Below, one piece after another: positions 11,392 through 23,740 of a DNA stretch of 64,000 nucleotides; positions within the stretch are counted from its first letter, which is position 1, and each line of letters begins with the position of its first letter. Location: positions 69,976,864 through 70,040,863 of the forward strand of contig CM066993.1 of NCBI GenBank assembly GCA_033977485.1, in the 5' to 3' direction. This stretch comes from Hydrangea macrophylla (Eukaryota; Streptophyta; Magnoliopsida; Cornales; Hydrangeaceae). Made by a program: the position numbers and the translations under genes. A model generated the notes under the pieces. That model was not told the origin of the DNA. It was given only the letters and a program-made list of their open reading frames with translations, and did no database searches.

Positions 11392-13026
11392 GAAAAACTT
11401 CTCGGAAATCGTGTTTACCTCCCCGCAAGTTCCTCAAACTTCTAATTAGCTCTCGAAACTTTACGCACAACCATTTCACGACTTTACAAGTGAAAACTAT
11501 AAATTTCAAAAGTTTTCGACTAGGTTTCGTTTGGTCCAAAAATCACGTCCGAAAACTAAATTCTGTGGAATCTCTACACAACCTACCTTTTCAATTAGCG
11601 TGACACTCACGTTCTCACCACAGTTCTCAAATCAATATATAACAATATCAAAGATTACTACAATTTACCAAACACAGGTAAAATTTACTATTCACAAAAT
11701 ACCAGATAAAGTCAAATAACATTTAAGTCATATAAATGTCATTTAATCATGCCAATGCAACAGGTGTTACCAATTCCTCGTGTCTCCACTAGACACCTCA
11801 CCGTTGACTCACGTCAACTCAACTCAATCAAATTATTAATAACATTAATAATTCCACAATCTCAATTTATGCATGTTTTAAAACCATGAAATTCTGGAAC
11901 GGGTGTGACATACACACACATGCAACTAACATTGAGGTGTCAAAGCCTCAATTTTCTCATCTTTTCATTTGCATCCCCAAATTTTCTTAAGTTCCTATTA
12001 TGAAATCTCCAAACATTCCATTAACTACCAAATTATCTAATGAGTACTTGCCTAAGTTTAGTATGGGTCCCAATGTGGGTCCCAAATATTTCGTGAAGTT
12101 GATATCGCACCTACCAATTATAAGTCTTTTTCAGTTATACCTTTATTTGGGTGTCCAAACTAATGCTAACAAATAACAATATATTATGAAAGCAACTTAA
12201 CAAATATCCATGTAGTCATATAAAATGCATTTAATCATTTAAAATACAAATTACTAATTAGCCCTTCATTGGGTCCCATTCCAATACCTGTCCCACTTCA
12301 CTGGGGACTTTTTCAAATGGTGTCATTCTCTAAACACTTTTTCATACAGGCGTGTCCAAGCCTCCCCTTAATCCGTTTTATACACTAATTATATTAATTA
12401 ATGCATATTAACATGATAATTAACCCGTTCTCTTAGTACGGGTATTACACCGGATTTGGTTTGAATTCATCAGAGATGATCAGATCTAGTTCGAGCTCAT
12501 CAGAGATGGCAAAAAATGGAACTCACAGTGATGGGGGTGGTGGTGTTCATGGTCAGTTGTGGCTATGTAGAGGGCGACATGAGGTGGTGGTGGCAGATCG
12601 GTGGTGGTACGAGTTCAATGAATTTTCACTTAACTATCATGTATATCAATTGAAATGTCACTTAATATTCATGTATGTTAAGTGAAATTTTACTCACTTA
12701 TTTGTTTATTTATTTTATTTTTATTTATATATATATATATTGTTTTTCTCTTTGGCATATTAAACAATGCATATTTTGTCCAAAAAAAAATTTACAATCA
12801 AGCGCCACAAAATGGAGTTGTAGATCTAAAATTATGGAGGTTTAAAGATTGAAAAATAATTTCGAAATGAAAACTGCTATAGTGTGACCACTCGTACTGT
12901 GCAAGCGCCAAAACATATCATTCTTTTAATATGTTCATTGACGAGGGAATGGTACACGCGTGACATATGCTGCCTAAGATTCTTTTTTGTGCAAATTTGA
13001 CATTTCACATCTTTTGTCCTTTTCAC

Positions 13027-14002
13027 AAAATGATAAAATCAATTTGTTCTTTAAACTTTTGAAGATTACTTTGAGAGATTTTTCACTAATTTTCCCATTT
13101 AAATACAATTATATTGATAAAAAAAAGAGATTGTTGATTAATTTTTTTATTGAACTAATGGTTTTTTTTTTTCAGCGAAAAGCCTAAAAACAGATAAAAT
13201 TAACCATGCCATAATTTTCACATTTTTTTGGGCCTTTTGGATGATTTTTTTTCCCATGTATTTCTTTCAGATCTACGCATTGGACTTGAAAATTTTCCAA
13301 AAAAAAGATAAGTTATATCCCGATTTTGAGATTTTATATGTCTAACAGATAATTATATTATCTGTCAACTTTAAACAACATAACTTTTTCAATTCTTGGG
13401 CTTTTTGGGTGATTATTTATTTATTATTATTATTTTTTTTTTGTATTTTTGCAAGATCCATGCATCTATAGTGCCAAATTTACGAAAGGAATATGTTTTT
13501 ATTATATTTATGCGAAAAACTGCAGTTTTGCATAATTGTTTAATTTTTTATTTTTTTTTCCATAGTATTTCATGATCAATATTGATATCATTTGGTAGAT
13601 CTCATTTTGTTGATTACAAAACATCAAATTTTACGAAAAAATGGACTTGTAGAGTAAAAGTTATAGCAATTTGAAGTTATTTAGGCATAAAAAATACCTA
13701 ATAAATTAAAGAAAAACAGCATAAATTTTAACTTAAAATGATTTTATTTAATGGTGCTATGACCAAAACTCCTAAAAAAAATACATACATACATAAAAAC
13801 ATTTGGGTCTGGCCCAAAAGGGCTTCAATATTGATCCCAAGAGTGGTCTTAACGTTTTATTAGGCGTTAAATCAAAGTCTAGCATGTCTTCATAGGGCAG
13901 CGACCCAGCTCCCAGCACACTTTTTTTTTAACCCCTGGGTCCTAGTACACACTCTGGTAGGAACAACGTAGTCCCCATTTTATAAAGAATTCCTAAATGG
14001 AA
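13027..14002. other. no gene seen
   Basis: Very AT-rich with many poly-T tracts (13150-13560). No open frame with protein-like composition and no clear terminal repeats. Confidence 0.3.
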
Positions 14003-14978
14003 AATTCTATTGGCACCCACCTAATTTGTTCTTTACACCTATCTACTCTCTACACCCACTATCCCAACTAAAGTTAAAATATCTTACTTTCTACACTCAC
14101 CACCATTCCCAAAACAACCCTAAAACAATTTCTACACACACCATTATCCCTCATTTCACATTACTCTTCACACCCACCATATTACCCTACCTACCACTAA
14201 CAGAGTAGAGGATTGACAATGTCACCTGGAAGATCACCATCCATGGTGTAATTCCCATTGACAGAAGGCTATTCTAATCGTCCAACTACACAGGTTCACT
14301 AACATTTTCATACATTTGGTTATGTTTTTTTATGAATATTATGTGTAATCTGGTAATTTAATGACTTTGCTTTGGTGGATTTGTGTTTATTTTGTTCAAA
14401 AATCAAATATTGACACCGAGCGTTTCGTCAAGGTCGAAGGCATGTTCGGCAGACCAGGGTCGAATTTCCCATTTTTGTTCTGTGGTATGAGGTGGAACAT
14501 ATTACAAATGTTCTGTGGTATGAGATAGAACTTTTGCAATTTGTTCGGTACTGAAAGTCCGAACACACTCGATTCCATGAACGACAACTTCAGGAAAAAA
14601 ACAGAAGAAAACCGAAAAGAAAAACATGAAAAAAGTGTTACAATGCATACCTCTTGCTCAATCTTTTTGTCTAAGTTATTCAAATGATCTTCCATGAGAA
14701 AAATATTAGATTAAAACTAACTACAATATTATGTAGGGTTTATTGATCCTGATAATATTATGTATGGTTTATTGATACTGATAGGTGTGTATGAATCTTT
14801 TTTAAATAATATAATAGATTTTATATTTACTAGTGGTGGGTGCAATGAGTATTTATTTTAGAGACTTTTTTTTATTTATTTGTCCTTTTTAGTCATTTTG
14901 TACAGGGTATAATTGGAAGGTGAATAATTTATTAAAAGGTGGGTGTAGAAAGTAAATAAGGTGTGGGTGAATAGAATC
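14003..14978. mobile_element. MITE-like element with short inverted ends
   Basis: The left end attctattggcacccacc...ctttacacc is matched by the inverted right end attctattcacccacacc...ctttctacaccc. About 0.98 kb and non-coding. The open frame 14396-14695 (minus) has no recognisable motif. I see no clear target duplication. Confidence 0.45.
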
Positions 14979-15307
14979 ACCCTTCCCAAATTTGTTTTCT
15001 AAACGCTTATGATCATATGGTGATAAGTATGTGGTAGTTTCAATAGATACTATTGCGTGAGGTAAAATTATTAAATCATTTTAAAATCTAATTTAGAATT
15101 TAAATTTGGAAAGCATGTCATTATTCATTTTATTAACTTGTCCATAGCATTAATTTAATTACTCCATTCGACTTCCATAGTTCCATGCCTATCTTGTTTG
15201 GAAATGATGAGATTAGGCTTAGTTTCAAATGAAATCTTGCTTTTATTGATTCTTAAGAAAACTAGTGTTATATATGTTTGTTTGATAAATAATTTGTTCT
15301 TGAGTCC
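14979..15307. other. no gene seen
   Basis: AT-rich spacer between the MITE-like element and the poly-T tract of the retrocopy. Confidence 0.3.
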
Positions 15308-16128
15308 TTTTTTTTTTTTTTTTTTTGACAGTAGAGAAATCATTTTATTGATGATCAAAATTAATGAACAAAGCATTAGCTCCAAACCATGAGGAAAGGC
15401 TTACCCACAGACTAAGAACGCTACATTCCTCAAAAGACATCAACGCTCAATTAGTTCTAAATTTGACAGAAAATAACACAATAAACCAAACCCAATAAAT
15501 AATGCATCAAAGTAAGATGCGATCCCCTAATTAGCCCCTCCCCTTGTAATACAAGGAGAATACCACATAAAAAACTGGGACCAAGAAGTATATCAGCTCT
15601 GTATCCTAGGAGGCACGCGTGCAGCGGTTCGACACCCATTGCGGGTGGGAGTGCCTTTAATTAGTACACACTCAGCGGCCAGTGCGGGTGCCGGTGCCGG
15701 TGCCTTTCCGAAGAGTCCGTGCTTCCTAGACTGTATCAGGATTAGAAACACTCATTTGACAGCAGCTAAAATCCCATGGCAGCACAAAAAATACCACTTT
15801 ATTAAGACCTCGGATCGGAATCAAAACTCCCTGAACCTTAACTATTTAACTTTGGATTCCCACAATATACCTTGATCTCTTCACTGACAACTCCTAAGAA
15901 AGGCGCCACTTAAACTTCCCCAGCAAAAGAACACAATCCTTCCAAAAAAATCCATATAACAGTCATAGACACTATAATAGCAATGATGACTGAACCTTTG
16001 TGCATAACAAACATAATAGATCCTCACATTTAATTATCATCCTCACCCAATTCCAGAAAAAGCCATAGCATTAATCTCATACACTTGAAGTTGCGGCTGA
16101 GCCTGGAAATAAAACAACGTCCACTACC
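15308..16128 (-). other. 3' end of a retrocopy (LINE or processed transcript)
   Basis: A 19-base poly-T (15308-15326) on the plus strand is preceded, reading the minus strand, by AATAAAA at 15352-15346, about 20 bases before the A tail. This is the layout of a reverse-transcribed polyadenylated RNA. The body upstream on the minus strand (to perhaps 16.1 kb) has no long open frame. It includes a short accggcaccggcaccc repeat near 15680-15700. The left limit at the tail is firm; the right limit is a guess. Confidence 0.4.
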
Positions 16129-16136
16129 ACCCCAGC

Positions 16137-16618
16137 CAGGGGCGGACCCAAATGGAGACCGAGGGGGGGGGGGGGTGGGGGGCACGGCCCCTGCAAAATT
16201 TTTAAAACTTTTGAGGGTCTATATAGAATTTTGAAGATTTAAAAATATTTTATATAGTGGCACCCCAAATTTGTGACTTTACATGTAGAGGTTCTTAATA
16301 CATAGTGTCCATTTGACTTTCATTATATTAAAATGGTGATGTGTTAAAAATAACATTGCAGGATTAATAACAATGTCCACTAATGTGACAGTGTGACATT
16401 AAAAGTCCCTATTAATAGTGAAAGGGAAGAGTAATATCCCCTTATTCAGCTCAGGAGATAAACAATGTCTAAATCAAATTTGCCACAACTACTTGTTCGA
16501 CTCTTTGTCTCACTTAAAAATAAAAAAATATGTATAAGTGACCCAAAAAAAAATTTCGGGGGCAGCCGCATGGAACTTGGCCCCCCCCCCCTAACACAAA
16601 ATCCTGGGTCCGCCACTA
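16137..16618. mobile_element. hAT-type MITE with exact 8-bp target duplication
   Basis: Ends CAGGGGCGGACCC and (inverted) TAGTGGCGGACCC are typical hAT terminal repeats. The 8-bp sequence accccagc flanks it at 16129-16136 and 16619-16626. At 482 bp and with no transposase it is a non-autonomous copy. Subterminal G/C homopolymers (about 16166-16178 and 16580-16591) face each other as an inverted pair. Confidence 0.9.
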
Positions 16619-16626
16619 ACCCCAGC

Positions 16627-17574
16627 CCATATTGCCTAACTTACAACATTAATCTTGCCACAACCGGCTAGCAGCCAAATCAAATTTCAGCAGATCTTTC
16701 ATAATTATCAAACCTTTATTTACCATTTTTCCGAAAAAAAAAAAAAAATTTCAGCAAATCATATAGGAACTCACGCGACACGAAATCCCCAAAACACGAA
16801 ATGACACGCACACCGTCCACGTGGTTGCTTGACATTTTCTATGAAAATGCATTTTGTTGTTATGCGAGATCTATGTCATGTGTTAACAAGTTTAACATTT
16901 TGTTTAAGGGATTTAATTAGTGGTAAATACACTTATCAAAATACTAGCAGTGGAGGCACACGCCCTGCGAGTGCAACACGTTGTACTTATTACGTATTCC
17001 TGCACTCAACAAATGAATATTATTTTGATAGATAGGTGTTCGAGTAATCTTGACATTAAAGTTTAAAAAACACGTAAACATGCAATTAGTCACTAAACCA
17101 GTTAAATGTGAGATTGAGATTAAACTTGATCATATTTTAAACATTTTCAAACAGTCTCTTTAAAACGTGGTTCTTCAACAAAAGAAAATAGCAATGTGTG
17201 TTGCATAAAATATGTACACACATATGTGATCAAACGAGAGATTAAGAAAGCAAAAATGCCCAAATACGCAATTGTCAGTGCAAGGATGCCAAATGTATTT
17301 ACATGATAATATATAAATATATACATATATTATTTGTCGAACAGAAATGTATTCACATGATAACCAGGAGACCTCAGATTTTTCTTTAATTGCAGTGTTT
17401 ATTACCATTGGTGTTGTGACGTGTCTTAAAAGAGATACATAAGATAAATTCCAATTGCAGATAATGAACTCAAAAACGTACAGGTTAATATTATGATATA
17501 AGTGAAGTTGTGTTGTTGTCCTTCTTTTCAGTTCTCTTTTCCATGGCAAATAGTGGTCCATCCTGCTAAAAGAC
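16627..17574. other. no gene seen
   Basis: AT-rich with short microsatellites. The minus-strand open frame 17175-17561 has no recognisable domain and a skewed composition; I do not call it a gene. Confidence 0.3.
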
Positions 17575-17577
17575 TAA

Positions 17578-17842
17578 GGCTTAGTTTGGCCCCTATGTGG
17601 CTTTTTAAAAGTAGTTTGTAAAATTTATTATTAAGTTATTTGATAATTTTGTACAAGTGACACATTAGTACTCTTCAAAAAAACATCATAAAACCAAAAA
17701 GTAACCTTGAGTTTTTAAAAGCTCTCTCCAAAAAAGCCTTAAGTTTAATTCTTGCAAAGCTCATAAATTAGTTATGAAATGAATTAACATGAAATTATGC
17801 TTAAAAAAAGAAGAAGTAGCAAAATGGGGGCCAAACTAAGCC
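17578..17842. mobile_element. Tourist-type (PIF/Harbinger) MITE
   Basis: The perfect 15-bp inverted ends GGCTTAGTTTGGCCC are flanked by TAA duplications (17575-17577 and 17843-17845), as expected for PIF/Harbinger elements. 265 bp, non-coding. Confidence 0.85.
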
Positions 17843-17845
17843 TAA

Positions 17846-18329
17846 AACTAATATGGGACTTATATACAGTTTTCAAAGCTAAATGTGTAGTGTCTTAATT
17901 TTCACAAACCAGTCCCAAGCCTAATAAGGCCATATCAAAGTGGAACAAAATTTTGAGTGAAAAATTCATTTGGCATTAGGATTTCCGATGATCATATCCA
18001 ATTTTTCTTATAATAGTATTAAATTCAAAAGGGGTTATGTACGTACATGAATAGTATAATTTATTTTTCTTCTGTTAGTCAAAATATATATAAGCTTGTA
18101 ATGCAAAATGTAGTGAATTCCTAATAAAAACTCCGCATTTCACAAATGAATTCATTTTTCCGATAATCCCACATTATACATACCATCATCAGATCGATAA
18201 TGTTCTCAGAACAAAAGAGAGTTAAGAAGACTGATCATGCCAACTTTAATGATAACACATAATCTAAGTGTTGAAACCATGAAAGGCTGGCCCATGAAAC
18301 CTACGAGTGTAACTCAAGCGGAATTCAAA
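17846..18329. other. no gene seen
   Basis: AT-rich spacer without protein-like frames or clear repeat ends. Confidence 0.3.
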
Positions 18330-18808
18330 GGGTTTTGGTTCTGTCTAGACCCGAGCCCGAATTCAAGTAGTCTGTCCAAGCCCGAGCCTGAGTCCGGCAT
18401 AAACCCGAATTTATCAACCCGAGCCCGGTTTGTGAATTAGTTCTACAACCCGAGCCCGAACCCGAATTGAGCCCGAATTACAATTTTTTTTTTGGTTCAA
18501 ATTGATTTTTAGTATGTAAACAATAATATGTAGAGTAACAAATCTATTTTTATTGTTTAGATTTGAGAAAAAACATTCATATATTAATTTAGTGCTAGAA
18601 TAATATCTATTAGTGTATTTTATCACTAAAAAAACACTACAAAATAATGTCAAAAATAATGCATAAATAGAATTTGGGCTCGAGCTTAGGTTCTACGAGT
18701 TATCAATTTTTTGTCCAAGGCCTGCCCGAAAATATTATTGACCTAAGCCCGAGAATTTTCGGACCGGACTCAAACTTCCCACGAGTTGACCCGCCCGACT
18801 TGCAACCC
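18330..18808. mobile_element. hAT-like relic
   Basis: The right end, inverted, reads TAGGGTTGCAAGTCGGGCGGGTC, typical of one plant hAT group. Repeated cccgagcccgaa words occur in both arms (18345-18475 and, inverted, 18675-18780). The left terminus is not recognisable. Confidence 0.4.
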
Positions 18809-21265
18809 TAATGAAAACAGATAATAGACTATAACCACATTCTCAAGCAAACCTTCGCATTTTCTTTATGAGAACAAACCAGTACCACATGATCGGAATC
18901 CAATTTCGTCCAATCTTGGAAAAATCCCTATCGGAAACCCAAAAGAGTATTGTGTGACATAGAATGTAGGTAGGGGACAATTACTTTTTCATTTTTTGAG
19001 AAAGACGTGAGCATTTCAGTTTTTTTTTTTTTTTTTTTTTTTGAAGTTGGGTAAATGTTGAAAAAATGTATATTTAAAATTGAAGGAAAAGTTTGAAGGA
19101 AAACTTTTGAAATTTGGTTTTGAGTTTTGTCTTATTCACAAACTAACTCAAATGATATTTTTACTTGTCGCACATAGGAAAATTAGAGGAAGTGGGAATG
19201 ACATATATAAGTGGAGGTTGGAGTAAGGGTTGGGCCCCTTGGGGGTGCTAAGTTTTGTGAAGGGGGAGGACCTAGGCCCAATTGGGTTTACCACAAAACA
19301 CACGCGCGTGCCGCCGCCCCGCTCCGTTCCGGGCCGGGTTTATATATATATTTTTATACAAAATTTATTTGGAAAATAAGTATTTTATAAGCTGAAAAGT
19401 TTTATTTAGATTAAAATAGTTGGAGACCAAGTCTCCCTATAACTCCTCCACGTTTTTTACTCCAGATTTTTCCTCCAACGTTCCCAGTTTTTCACTCCAC
19501 GTTTTGCAACGTTATATTTTTCAACGTTCAGAATATATTTAATATATACAGAAAATTGCTTTCATAAAAATAGACAATTGACAGAGAGCAAAAAGAGTTA
19601 TAGAAATATTTCTATACACAGTTTCCTTTACAGTTTCTGAGCAACAACTTCTGAAAGGGTGTGGGTTTTTCGATCTTTCTCCGTGTAAGGATTTTCGTGA
19701 CAGAGGCGATTTCTGGGCTGCTTTATCCTGGGAACGTTGTGGCCTTCATCCGAACTGCTTGCACAACTTGAACAGAGCCGCGAAGCGTTTTAAAGAGAAC
19801 GACTAAGTCTGTGACTCATTCCAAGAAAAACGTCAAAAGCTACTGTTATTGGTAAAATTGTTCCTTTTAGTTTCTGCAGCAACAATAAATTACAAAAATG
19901 ACCATATATATGCAAGAGTATACTCAAGAGTGTAGTTCATTGACATTCCAATACCCTTTTGTATTTATATTTTGGTGGAAGATTTTGTCAGTTTTAATGT
20001 AGAAATTGGTTATCCCAAAATTCAGAAAACGAACTCACAGTTAGAGAGAGAGAGACAGACAGACAGAGAGGGAGAGAGAGAGAGGTGGAGAGGTGGAGCC
20101 AGTTAAGCCACGTTTCTTTTATTGGTTTTATTCTTCTTCATTTAGGGTGGTAGCTAGTAGGTAATGATTATATGGTCCTCTTATATGTGTTTTATTAAAC
20201 GGATAAAGGGTTTAGACAAGCCACCCTGCACATGTATTGCGTGGTAAAATAATTTTGCTACGTGTACCGCTCACCTTCATAAAAGAGAGATTTTTTTTAA
20301 AAAAAGTGATTAAAATAAAAGAATTTGGGTATACATAGTAAATACACGGATATACATAATAAATACACAGGTGTATATACAAATTATTTTATTCAGTATT
20401 TCTAATCTGCATAAAATTTTGATTGTTAGAAGGAAAATAATCTTGATATTAAAGGGAAAAACACATAGTACTAGGCAAACATGCACACACAATACTCAAT
20501 TCCAGATTTGCATGCTAGCACAAACAATTCTAATAACAAATTCATCAAGTTAATAAACTCTAAGTTAGTTTTGTTGTTTTTATTATTTTTATTTTGTTAT
20601 TGACTCATATTCATCCAGTTAATTTTTTTTGGATAGCATTGGAAGGTGCGAAGAAATCATTCTCCTACAGCAAACACACATATAATATGTATATATACAG
20701 CTCACTTATGAGTGACTCAACAAGAACCAAAAAGTTCGGTATATGGATTTTGTTATCTCGAGATTGGTAGTACTACTTTTTTTTTTAGGCTAAAGACGAG
20801 AATGATAGTACTTAAGCTTTGCAAGTTGATGCGGAGTGAGCTGTAGCTCAATTGACCTATCTATATATATATATATATAGTCTCTCTCTTTCTTTTTAGT
20901 GGAAAGTGAGAGAGTTCAAATTTCTATAGAGAATTTTAGTTATTTGTCTCTCAGTTATTTTTCAGTCGGAATGAGTAATCTTTATTAAGTTTTGGCGTTT
21001 TGCTATGGGCCAATATAAGACTTTGGTGTGTGTATGTGTGAGATAAGTCTCTCGTTCTCTATATATCAACAACTTTACATAAAAGAGGTTTATTCTCAAT
21101 TGAAATTGCTTAATTTGGGTATTTTGGATTTGTTTGAAATGACAATTTTAACTTTATTTTTATTTTTTGTTCCATTTTTCTTTAATGATAACTTTAAGTT
21201 TTTGTCATTTTGTGAGGGTAGGTTGGTCATTTCACCCACAAAATAACATTTATTACTATTAGGTC
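18809..21265. other. no gene seen; possible LTR-like leader and a GA microsatellite
   Basis: Poly-T at 19021-19042. A GC-rich block (cgcgcgtgccgccgccccgc, 19304-19323) is followed by TATA-like sequence, and then by 19640-19860, which resembles the leader of a Copia-type retrotransposon but without coding to prove it. A GA/GACA microsatellite lies at about 20042-20095. No supported gene. Confidence 0.3.
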
Positions 21266-21428
21266 AACTTTTAAAATTTAATTAATCTAGAAATGATGAT
21301 TCAATCAACTTTTCAAATAACAATTACAAATATTTATAATTTGGTTCAACTTTAAAATTAAATTAATCTATAAATGATGTTTCAATCAACTTTTCACCCA
21401 ATAATTATAAATATTTACAATTTGGTTC
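21266..21428 (+). repeat. 82-bp tandem duplication
   Basis: Unit 21266-21347 (aacttttaaaatttaattaa ... atttggttc) is repeated at 21348-21428 with about ten differences. Confidence 0.75.
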
Positions 21429-21755
21429 AAAAAACCCAAAACTCAACAATTGTAAGTTGTGCCTTGTTTGGCACAACCGCTTTTCGACTTTGTGATTTGC
21501 GTGTTTTTTCGTTCTTCCCAAACAAGTCACTAACTTGTTTTGTTTTGTTTGGTTTTGGTTTTATTTTTGGGTTTTCCCAAATAAACCACTACCACAAGCA
21601 AGGCACAACACAACCTGAACTGGGCTATGCTTTGTTTGGTTTATTTATTTTATTTGGTTTTGTTTTTGTTTTTTTGGTTTTCTCAATCAAAGCACTAACA
21701 TTTGTTTGTGTTTTTGGTACTGTTTTTCTCAAAAAAATTCTTCAATTTAATTTTA

Positions 21756-22249
21756 GGGTTAACTACGTTTTACCCCCCCTGTGGTTAGGCCCATTTTCAC
21801 TTTACCCCCTGTACTTCAAAAGTAGACATTTACTCCCAGTAGCTTTGGAATAAAGTGAAACTGTAAAGATTTCCCTCAAAACTGATGCAAGTTCTAAAAT
21901 TAACCAAAAATATTAACACTTAACCCCTTTTGTGAGGTTAATTTTGGAACAAAACCCTTATGTAACGATAACGCTGCCATTTAACCAAACTATCAGGGCT
22001 AATTTTTAGCACCTAGCTCCTTTATGAGGCTAATTTTGGAATTAACTGCCTATGTGGAGTTAATTTTGACACTTAAAATCTACTTCCTGGGGCTAATTTT
22101 AACATTAATACCTGTGTGGAGCTGTTTTTAGAGAAATTTTTACAATTTCATTTTAATCCGAAACCATAGGAGGGTAAATGTCCACTTTTGAAATACATGA
22201 GGTAAAGTGAAAATGGGCCTAACCACATGGGGTGAAAGATAATTAATCC
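21756..22249. mobile_element. Mutator-type MITE with 9-bp target duplication
   Basis: Inverted repeats of at least 80 bp (gggttaactacgttttacc... against ggattaattatctttcacc..., both with ctgtggttaggcccattttc-like cores) are flanked by the exact 9-bp duplication ttaatttta (21747-21755 and 22250-22258). Nine bases is the Mutator signature. The centre holds several taattttngnac-type repeats and no coding. Confidence 0.9.
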
Positions 22250-22794
22250 TTAATTTTATGCACATACCTTAGAAATTTAATTTTATTACACACATACAAC
22301 ACACACATAAAATACAATTTCATCTTTTTTTTCCCCTTCTCCCCCTACACATTAATACCTTTTATATTTTCATAGTACACAAACACAAGTCAATAAATTT
22401 AATTTACACACACCCCCCATACACACACCTTTAAATTAATTAAATAAATTTTCTTTACACACACAGCCCTTTAAATTAAAATTTTATTTTATTTTTATAT
22501 TCATGTATTACACACACACATACATATACATATACACATACACATAAATTTATTTTTGTATACCCTATAAATTTCATTTTATACTTTCATAGTACCCTAT
22601 TAATTATATTGATCAATTCGTCGCCTCGCGCCTTACGCTGGCCCCACCCCTATTTTATGTGAAAGAGGCTTAAATGGAATAGTCTTTAAAGATGTCAAAT
22701 TAATTTGGCCAGCTTATTGGTCTTTTTTATTTCTAATTGATTATTTTGTAAGTTCACATCAATCAATCCACATCAAGTTACTATTAGTAACTTG

Positions 22795-23030
22795 AGGCTT
22801 GTTTGACAAGTCTTCTTTGAGCCTTAAGATATCTTTTCAGGGAATCTTTGAATTACCAAACAAGCCTTAGATTATTTTTGTAAATTAGTGCTTGTTTGGC
22901 AAGGGTTGTTTGCTCATTAAGGCAACTTTTAAGGAATCTTTGAATTATCAAACAAGCCTTACGTCACTTTTCTAAATAAGCATTAGGTTACTTTTGAAAT
23001 TTAAGGCTTGTTTGAGCCTTAAGACATATT
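22795..23030. repeat. two adjacent 75-bp foldback units plus a partial third
   Basis: Unit 1 (22795-22869) and unit 2 (about 22888-22962) each begin with (ag)gcttgtttg and end with the inverse caaacaagcctta. A partial third unit follows near 23003-23030. They resemble the ends of Tourist-like MITEs but are far too short to be complete elements, so they may be remnants of one decayed element. Confidence 0.5.
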
Positions 23031-23210
23031 ATAATTTATTAGTATTATTATTTATGTATTTAAAGTATGTGCAATTATAAATTAAATTACCAAATTACCT
23101 TTTTGTTAAATATGATTATCAAATTACAATTATAAATTCCCGTTTGTTAAATTGAAATACGAAAAACCCTTTTATTATATTCCGATATATACATATATAT
23201 ATATATATAT

Positions 23211-23575
23211 ATTAAATAATCTAATTACCCTTATACCTTTTACAAATTACCATTTTGATAAATCAAATTACCAAATTACCCTTTTGTATGTACGAGTGTG
23301 TGTGCGCGCGCGCGTGTGTGTATATATATATATATATATATTTATCTATACGTTAAAGAAAAGAGCCTAAACTTAAAGTTTCCAATATGTACAATTATAA
23401 ATTGAATAATCAAATTACCCTTAAACCTTTTACAAATTACTCTTTTGTTAAATCGAATAACCAAATTACCCTTTTGCCTTTTCATATTGCCCTTTTTGTA
23501 CATATGTATATATACATATACATATATATATATATATATATTATTTATACATTAAAGAAAAGAGCCTTAAATTGT
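23211..23575 (+). repeat. 190-bp direct repeat
   Basis: Unit 1 begins attaaataatctaattaccc (23211) and unit 2 begins attgaataatcaaattaccc (23401). Both run through cctttacaaattac-type words and an (AT)n tract to attaaagaaaagagcct. It lies just upstream of a Helitron 3' end and is probably part of that element. Confidence 0.7.
23296..23341 (+). repeat. alternating purine-pyrimidine tract
   Basis: (GT)n, (GC)n, (GT)n and (AT)n run together for about 46 bases without breaking purine-pyrimidine alternation. Confidence 0.9.
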
Positions 23576-23710
23576 AGGTTAACATCAATTAATATAGTTG
23601 TTGTTAAACTATATTTTTCTAACACCATCTTAAGAATTAATAAAACTGTTTCTCTTTCTTGTTTACATTAAAAAATATATATACATCGTATTTTTTGTAC
23701 GAAATTCAAC

Positions 23711-23740
23711 ACCCGTGCATTGCACGGGCAATCCTCCTAG
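23711..23740 (+). mobile_element. Helitron 3' terminus
   Basis: The hairpin CCCGTGCattGCACGGG (7-bp perfect stem) is followed 9 bases later by CTAG at 23737-23740 and then T, the standard Helitron 3' end. I could not find the matching TC...TATTAAA 5' end upstream on the plus strand, so the full extent is unknown. The repeats at 22795-23575 are probably inside it. Confidence 0.75.

Larger units (their letters stand above)
9611..11910 (-). mobile_element. solo LTR nested in another LTR
   Basis: Begins tgtcacgacc and ends gggtgtgaca (TG...CA), flanked on both sides by the exact 5-bp duplication tacac (9606-9610 and 11911-11915). A TATA box on the minus strand (TATAAATA at 11391-11384) followed by a CT/GA-rich leader gives the orientation. 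About 2300 bp, no internal region. Its leader shares the string tttgaactcgtggag with the outer LTR, so the two families are related though different. Confidence 0.85.
7737..12449 (-). mobile_element. solo LTR (Ty3/Gypsy type), interrupted by a second solo LTR
   Basis: On the minus strand it starts TGTAATACCCG (12449) and ends GGGGTGTGACA (7737), the same TG...CA style as the Gypsy array LTRs in this window. Flanks ccgta (7732-7736) and ccgga (12450-12454) look like a 5-bp duplication with one change. Removing the inner LTR leaves about 2.41 kb. There is no internal region, so it is a solo LTR left by LTR-LTR recombination. It lies inside the inverted-repeat element at 6963-13026. Confidence 0.6.
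6963..13026. mobile_element. long terminal inverted repeat element, split by LTR insertions
   Basis: Sequence from about 6963 to 7440 is the imperfect reverse complement of about 12530-13026. Examples: cttgcatagtatgagtggcc...gatctacaactccatttt (left) against cttgcacagtacgagtggtc...gatctacaactccatttt (right, inverted), and the (ca)ccacc-rich blocks further in. Without the nested LTRs the element is about 1.35 kb and almost entirely foldback, like Mutator-type or foldback MITEs. No clean target duplication was found, so the outer limits are approximate. Confidence 0.6.

Noticed and set aside
21374..21853. 159-codon plus-strand open frame rich in Phe/Leu
   Set aside because: Built from ttt-rich repeats and runs into the Mutator-type MITE; no domain.
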